Of a stretch of 12,095 bases of DNA, positions 8,617 through 12,095 are shown piece by piece. The DNA comes from Stramenopiles sp. TOSAG23-2. Taxonomy: Eukaryota; Sar. The position numbers and the translations under genes are program-made. Under the pieces are notes generated by a model. That model ran no database searches. It was not told the DNA's origin and saw only the letters and a list, made by a program, of their open reading frames with translations. The stretch spans positions 1 through 12,095 of the forward strand of contig LT649878.1 of the NCBI GenBank assembly GCA_900128395.1, in the 5' to 3' direction. Every line of letters starts with the position of its first letter. Within the stretch, counting starts at the first letter, position 1.

Positions 8617-8675
8617 TTATATACGAGAGTATGTGTACGAGTACGTATATCTCCATATTTTTATCAAAAAAAAAA

Positions 8676-9632
8676 CTAATTCAATTTTGCTCTCCATTCT
8701 TTTGTAAATCCAATGGAATCTAAATAACCTTCAATTCCATTATAATTTTTATCCAAATAATCAAGAGTGGCTTCCATTGCCCATCGTGGACTAGCTAAAT
8801 TCTTCTTTGTATCAAGATCAACATATTTATTAGGTCCATCACCACCTGCACCAATTAGCTCTGCATGTGTATGTGAAATTCCCCAATCTTCAGATTTATT
8901 GTATTCATGAATGATATCTTCCCGTGTACAGCCTGCACTTGCCATTAAAAACATTGCAACTAAACCTGTACGATCTTTACCAGATGCACAATGAAATACA
9001 CATGGTCGATTTTTTGGCTCAGCAATAGTTTTTAAAATATTGAAAATAACTTCTTTACTACCTTCTAACATACATTGATATGTCATCCCCATAGGTCCTC
9101 CATATTTTTTAACACAGAACGGAGCAATAATCCATCTCAAATGAGTTGCAATAAAATAGTTTTTCCAATCCTTTCTATATTTCGGCCATGGAAATAATAC
9201 AATTTTCATTATTACATATACACATATAGTAAACAAAGCACTGGTTATCATTTTAAGACCATGCCATGTATATACATTATTATTAACTAATAACTTATTG
9301 GTTTTCTTCGTGAAAAAATTATAATTAACAGTTTGACGACATCCATTATCCTTGGATTCCTCTACTCTAGGAAAATATTTCAACGTCCTATTTTTACCAG
9401 CCTTGATAGATGCATCACCTAATTTTCTTAAATCTACAATACTTACAAACTTGTATTTTTCTATAAACATGTTACAGTCCTGTTCCGTTGCACAAGAAAC
9501 ACTAGCACATCTATAAATTTCAAGGCTTGTATTTTTTCCCATTGGAACTTTTCTAAAATTGTATATTTTCGTAAATCCATCAGCGGGTGGAAACGCGTTC
9601 AACGGTTCTTTTATTGAATTTTTATCCGTCAT
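8676..9632 (-). CDS. Tyrosine phosphatase family protein (HCX5R)
   Basis: The ATG at 9632 gives 318 residues; the open frame runs 10 codons further to a GTG at 9662, with an in-frame TAA at 9678-9680. The active-site loop is HCASGKDRTG (H214 to G223; nucleophile C215, arginine R221), coded at 8964-8993. The K-D pair in the loop is typical of the Y_phosphatase3-type (PF13350-like) dual-specificity or phosphoinositide phosphatases, which also share the NFRK-like start and a 'VDLR' strand (residues 66-69), both present. A hydrophobic stretch at about 127-148 lies between the N-terminal part and the catalytic loop and could be membrane-associated. The downstream helical part (EDIIHEYNKSE) fits the fold. 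Protein tyrosine versus lipid substrate cannot be decided. The stop faces the transporter stop across the fold-back element. The true start may lie in an upstream exon (9808-9922). Confidence 0.88.
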   Translation of the reverse strand: MTDKNSIKEPLNAFPPADGFTKIYNFRKVPMGKNTSLEIYRCASVSCATEQDCNMFIEKYKFVSIVDLRKLGDASIKAGKNRTLKYFPRVEESKDNGCRQTVNYNFFTKKTNKLLVNNNVYTWHGLKMITSALFTICVYVIMKIVLFPWPKYRKDWKNYFIATHLRWIIAPFCVKKYGGPMGMTYQCMLEGSKEVIFNILKTIAEPKNRPCVFHCASGKDRTGLVAMFLMASAGCTREDIIHEYNKSEDWGISHTHAELIGAGGDGPNKYVDLDTKKNLASPRWAMEATLDYLDKNYNGIEGYLDSIGFTKEWRAKLN

Positions 9633-9661
9633 CTTTTGTCTTCTTCCTATTTGTTTTTTCA

Positions 9662-9807
9662 CTGTTTGATTTATAATTTATAGTTATGTATGTGGTTTAG
9701 TTAGTTACTCTCGTTTCTCTCTATATAGCTCTCCTGAGCGTCGTGTGTTCCGACTATCTCTATATATATATTACTTTTATGTCTAACATGATGTAAAATT
9801 ATTATAC
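9662..9807 (-). other. Candidate 146-nt intron of the phosphatase gene
   Basis: On the minus strand, GTATAAT (from 9807) would be the donor and AAACAG (ending 9662) the acceptor. TAACTAAC, close to a branch-point consensus, lies upstream of the acceptor. Removing it joins exon 1 in phase 1 with the phosphatase frame: G from 9808 plus TG of 9661-9660 makes a Val codon, followed by the already open KKQIGRRQK codons. The coding-like character of the upstream ORF fades into low-complexity sequence exactly past this donor. No transcript evidence is available, and no other intron in the window calibrates the consensus. Confidence 0.5.
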
Positions 9808-9922
9808 CACAATTTTTCCTTTCGCCGCCCCAACGTGCACTTTTTTTATATTCTTGCCAGGCTTGGTACAATACTAAATTAACAAAAAATAAGCTATATC
9901 CGGATAAAAATAATTTTCTCAT
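9808..9922 (-). CDS. Small hydrophobic ORF, candidate first exon of the phosphatase
   Basis: The ATG at 9922 (preceded by a run of A, so A at -3) opens a frame that, unspliced, stops at 9701 after 73 residues. The first 38 residues look like protein: a short basic start, a hydrophobic helix (LFLSGYSLFFVNLVLYQAW) and a basic region (EYKKSARWGGERK). The remainder is low-complexity and unlike coding sequence. I favour it as a signal-anchor exon spliced to 9661-8676, giving 366 residues. The alternative is a free 73-residue single-pass membrane protein (9701-9922). I recognise no family for it. Confidence 0.5.
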
Positions 9923-9937
9923 TTTTTTTCGCGACAA

Positions 9938-10203
9938 AAGAAGCTTACCGGTAGAGACGATAACGATAATCGCAAATTCGTTTATTATAGCATGAACGCA
10001 TTAAAGAATAATAAAAGAATTAAAAGAAAAGGCGAACATGTCAAAAATATATATATGTATAATATATACTAGATAGTTTATATGATACATATATTTATTA
10101 TCCATATATATCTTCGTATATATATTACTCCATCTTATAAATAAGAGAATTATATTACTCCATCACCTTGTTGTTGAAAGTGCTGTTGCTGTTAAGAAAA
10201 CAT
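9938..10203. other. Intergenic region between the phosphatase and RING genes
   Basis: About 266 bp with no supportable gene, upstream of the phosphatase and downstream of the RING gene (both on the minus strand). It is rich in TA runs (about 10049-10130). A 14-bp direct repeat, TATATTACTCCATC, occurs at 10121-10134 and 10151-10164. On the minus strand CCGGTAAGC near 9945-9953 resembles a splice donor just before the small hydrophobic exon, so a 5' UTR intron is conceivable but unsupported. Confidence 0.55.
10121..10164. repeat. 14-bp direct repeat pair
   Basis: TATATTACTCCATC is found at 10121-10134 and again at 10151-10164, 30 bp apart start to start. The sequence between is unrelated. It lies about 40 bp downstream of the RING gene stop codon and could relate to 3' end formation or be chance in AT-rich DNA. 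Confidence 0.5.
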
Positions 10204-11733
10204 TTAACACCTACAACATGACCATTCTTTTCTACAAACCTCGCAAGAGTATTTGGAGTATTTATAGTTTGACCCGCGCCCAAACTTTTGATAATAAAAT
10301 GAAAGTGGATTCCGTATAATCCTATTGCCTTCGTAATATGTTTTTGAAGGAAATTGTTCCAAACGTGTTACAACTTCTATGGTACATGTTGGATGCTCCT
10401 TTATGAGTGTAACTAAATATTGACAATTAACATTTTCCATTGTGGTGATTTGCTTGCCGTTAATTGATAAAATTAAAGCTGGAGCAGCTAAGTTCAAGAA
10501 TTTTGTACTTTTAGCTTCCATAAGCACTCTACCTTCAAAATGTAGTTCTTCAATTTCAAAGCCATAGAGCCCCCTTTTATTTTTGTGGAAAACAAAACAC
10601 AATTTTCTATCATTATTTGATGTCTTTACGCGTTCCAATTCCAATTTCTTTGCAAGTTCCAATTTCCTTTTGTGTCTATTATTATAGTATTTTGCCTTTT
10701 GCCTTTTGCGTTCTATTTCTGCTAATTGCTTTTTTTGTTCCAATTTCAATTTTCTTTCGCGTTCTATTCTCACTGTCTTTGCGCGCGCTAATTGTAGTTT
10801 CCTTTTCCTTTCTCTTTCACGCTTTTTGTGTTCCAATTTCAATTTCTTTGCACGTTCCAATTTTTTTGCTTGTAGCAACCGATATTTTTCTTGGATTGCT
10901 TTTGATGAGCGACCTGGAAATATTTTACTAATTTGTTCCCATTTTTTGTAATAATCTTTGTCAAATATCTTGTGCAGCTGGCATAATAACTTTTCATCTT
11001 TCTGTTCCCATTTCTTGTGATGTTTGTTGGCTTTGAGTCTTTTCGGCATACATCTTAAATTAGAGTCATTATTATTCTTTTTCCTTTTTTTCCCATTAAA
11101 TTGTAGTTTTTTTATTTCAACTTCCAATTTCTTTTTTGCATTGACTAATTCTTCAACTTCAGAGTTTAATTGTTTTTTTGTATTTGTCAATATGTCAACT
11201 TCAGAATTTAATTTACTTTTACGGTTTATCAATAAAGGCGGTTGTACAGGAGTAACAGGCAAAATTGGTTTAACAACAGTCCACATTTTAGATGGTGAAG
11301 TTTTAACGTATACATTACCATCCTCATTGATATCATCAACACTTATTTTAGTCTGGACATCTGTTTCATCTTCTTGTCGCTGCCAAATTTTTTTTTTATT
11401 TGAACGTGAATATCCCCATAAATATAAATCACCAACTTTATAAGTATTTGCGTCTTTCTCTTTATACACATGAACTTTCTTATATACAGGTTTATCATCT
11501 GGCAATTCAGACTTACGTTTAATATCGTAATTTTTAATTAATTTTTCAACAAACATATTCCTAATTTCTCTTCGTTTTGACATTGCAATTCTACAAACTG
11601 GGCATTGAATTGCCCCACTTTGCCCTGTTACATCATCCAAACATGTTCCACAAAATGTATGGCCATTTGTACATTGAACTGCTCTACCAGATATTGTGTC
11701 TAAACATATTGGACAATCTAAAAACTCTGCCAT
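10204..11733 (-). CDS. RING-finger protein with coiled coil, Myb/SANT-like and PDZ-like domains
   Basis: A 509-residue protein from the ATG at 11733 (A at -3) to TAA at 10204. Residues 7-47 form a textbook C3HC4 RING: C7, C10, C21, H25, C28, C31, C44, C47, so E3 ubiquitin ligase activity is expected. Residues 85-157 hold an unassigned segment with several tryptophans. Residues about 172-211 have leucine-rich heptad-like repeats (coiled coil). Residues 240-290 (KKWEQKDEKLL...KKWEQISKIFPGRSSKAIQEKY) resemble a Myb/SANT helix trio and could bind DNA or histones. Residues 290-370 are a highly charged K/R/E-rich helix. Residues about 377-456 look PDZ-like, with GLYGFEI at the ligand-loop position and LILSINGKQIT further on. 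The tail (497-509) has five cysteines. Each domain has known relatives, but I do not recognise this combination. KRKK-type basic runs suggest nuclear location. No intron is needed. Confidence 0.88.
   Translation of the reverse strand: MAEFLDCPICLDTISGRAVQCTNGHTFCGTCLDDVTGQSGAIQCPVCRIAMSKRREIRNMFVEKLIKNYDIKRKSELPDDKPVYKKVHVYKEKDANTYKVGDLYLWGYSRSNKKKIWQRQEDETDVQTKISVDDINEDGNVYVKTSPSKMWTVVKPILPVTPVQPPLLINRKSKLNSEVDILTNTKKQLNSEVEELVNAKKKLEVEIKKLQFNGKKRKKNNNDSNLRCMPKRLKANKHHKKWEQKDEKLLCQLHKIFDKDYYKKWEQISKIFPGRSSKAIQEKYRLLQAKKLERAKKLKLEHKKRERERKRKLQLARAKTVRIERERKLKLEQKKQLAEIERKRQKAKYYNNRHKRKLELAKKLELERVKTSNNDRKLCFVFHKNKRGLYGFEIEELHFEGRVLMEAKSTKFLNLAAPALILSINGKQITTMENVNCQYLVTLIKEHPTCTIEVVTRLEQFPSKTYYEGNRIIRNPLSFYYQKFGRGSNYKYSKYSCEVCRKEWSCCRC
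10632..10863. repeat. Internal DNA repeats encoding the basic helix of the RING protein
   Basis: A 34-bp segment at 10632-10665 recurs at 10830-10863 with 32 of 34 bases equal, exactly 198 bp (66 codons) apart, so in frame. Related partial copies built on GTTCCAATTTCAATTT lie between, for example near 10738. They encode recurring AKKLE / KLKLE-type blocks. The helix appears to have grown by internal duplication. Confidence 0.7.
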
Positions 11734-11957
11734 CTTGTATCATACATATATATATATATACATATATATATATAATATATGCTAAATATGTTGTATCCTT
11801 TCTATATATTTTTGGAGGAAATGTTGCTTTGCATCATTGTATATCTTTTGCGAATATCTTTTATGATTGATTGGTATACATCATTACCACGTGGTATAAC
11901 AAAAAGTATTGGTCCGCACAGATATTAGACTAATAATATAACTAGTGATTTTTTACC
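11734..11957. promoter_or_regulatory. AT-rich upstream region of the RING gene
   Basis: Immediately before the RING start codon (minus strand) lies a TA-rich run at about 11741-11779, interrupted by CA/TG steps. It resembles the TA-rich stretch before the transporter ATG and may act as a core promoter, but equivalent runs lie in other gaps. No other motif stands out. Confidence 0.35.
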
Positions 11958-12095
11958 TTAACTTAGCACTGACACAGCAGTGGATATTTTTACTTTGACT
12001 CTTAGCCCAGCGTTCTCGTTCTTTGTATAGAAAAAGTCATAATAATGTTTTTGCGATGTCCATGTTGGTGTCAAAGTATTGTATGATTTGTGGAT
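11958..12095 (-). CDS. Possible 3' end of a gene running off the right edge
   Basis: On the minus strand the frame from 12095 is open for 45 codons and ends with TAA at 11958-11960. The peptide (…TPTWTSQKHYYDFF… then NAGLRVKVKISTAVSVLS at the end) has a mixed composition unlike the low-complexity peptides of the AT-rich gaps. If real, this is the last part of a gene upstream of, and co-directional with, the RING gene, about 225 bp from its start codon. I recognise no family. A 45-codon open stretch can occur by chance, so support is limited. Confidence 0.3.
   Translation of the reverse strand: MHKSYNTLTPTWTSQKHYYDFFYTKNENAGLRVKVKISTAVSVLS

Larger units (their letters stand above)
8015..8622. 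mobile_element. Putative fold-back or MITE-like element with long inverted repeats
   Basis: Two arms of about 127 bp (8023-8149) and 114 bp (8503-8616) are imperfect inverted copies, roughly 70% alike with small gaps. Three exact inverted blocks anchor the match: 8023-8039 with 8600-8616 (17 bp, TGATGGTTAAAATCTAA), 8081-8093 with 8547-8559 (13 bp, TCAATACTCAATC), and 8136-8149 with 8503-8516 (14 bp, AAGCTCTAATGCAC). They occur in the same order and at similar spacing on each arm. ATATAA at 8015-8020 and its complement at 8617-8622 may extend the arms. The interior has a TA run, a GC-richer stretch (about 8220-8430) and a 38-bp tandem duplication. There is no transposase, so it would be non-autonomous. 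I could not fix a target-site duplication in the AT-rich flanks. It could instead be a local inverted duplication. Confidence 0.6.
7913..8675. other. Intergenic region between convergent genes
   Basis: This 763-bp gap separates the stop codons of the transporter (+) and the phosphatase (-), so it must hold both 3' ends. No ORF is credible. It contains a TA microsatellite (about 7972-7992), then a fold-back element filling most of the space, then a short AT-rich stretch before the phosphatase stop. An AATAAA lies at 8100-8105, inside the element; no classical poly(A) signal is evident close after the transporter stop. Confidence 0.7.

Noticed and set aside
10617-11443. Plus-strand frames rich in Phe, Leu and Ser opposite the RING gene
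   Set aside because: They mirror Lys/Glu-rich codons on the other strand; the F/L/S-rich membrane-like look is an antisense artefact of the basic helix.
11577-11870. 97-codon plus-strand frame overlapping the RING start
   Set aside because: It is mostly antisense to the RING domain and continues into a TA microsatellite (repeated IYIYTYIYI), so it is not protein-like.
11965-11982. CACTG...CAGTG hairpin near the right end
   Set aside because: A 5-bp stem with a 6-nt loop is too small to mean anything in this sequence.

Overview
The window is about 12.1 kb of AT-rich nuclear DNA from a protist-like eukaryote. The standard genetic code fits every gene. Evidence for a eukaryote: a full-length ABCA-type ABC transporter, a RING-finger protein with Myb/SANT-like and PDZ-like regions, a PTP-superfamily phosphatase, a possible GT-AG intron, no bacterial ribosome-binding sites, and TA microsatellites between genes. 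A beta-rich 'PP..GQT' module in the transporter linker resembles one I recall from stramenopile and haptophyte proteins. With the low GC and intron-poor genes this suggests a unicellular stramenopile or similar alga, held at low confidence.

Layout. Positions 1-655 are non-coding, with two look-alike tandem decamers exactly 150 bp apart and a TATA-rich core promoter. Positions 656-7912 (+) hold one uninterrupted 2418-residue ABCA full transporter. Positions 7913-8675 lie between convergent genes and are dominated by a fold-back element of about 600 bp with long imperfect terminal inverted repeats (8023-8149 and 8503-8616). It encloses a GC-richer core and a 38-bp tandem duplication. Positions 8676-9632 (-) encode a tyrosine-phosphatase-family protein. 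A small hydrophobic ORF just upstream (from 9922) can be joined to it in frame by a 146-nt GT-AG intron, giving a membrane-anchored 366-residue phosphatase. Positions 9938-10203 are non-coding. Positions 10204-11733 (-) encode a 509-residue protein with an unusual order: RING, coiled coil, Myb/SANT-like, basic helix, PDZ-like, Cys-rich tail. Positions 11734-12095 are AT-rich upstream DNA plus an open frame (11958-12095, -) running off the right edge that may be the 3' end of another gene.

The genes do not form an evident pathway. The transporter should work in a membrane on lipid-like cargo, the phosphatase on phosphotyrosine or phosphoinositide substrates, and the RING protein as a ubiquitin ligase, possibly chromatin-linked. 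Nothing beyond adjacency ties them together. The most useful leads are the two-exon phosphatase model, the fold-back element between convergent 3' ends, the transporter's large Cys-rich ectodomain with a fresh 36-bp triplication, and the RING/SANT/PDZ architecture.
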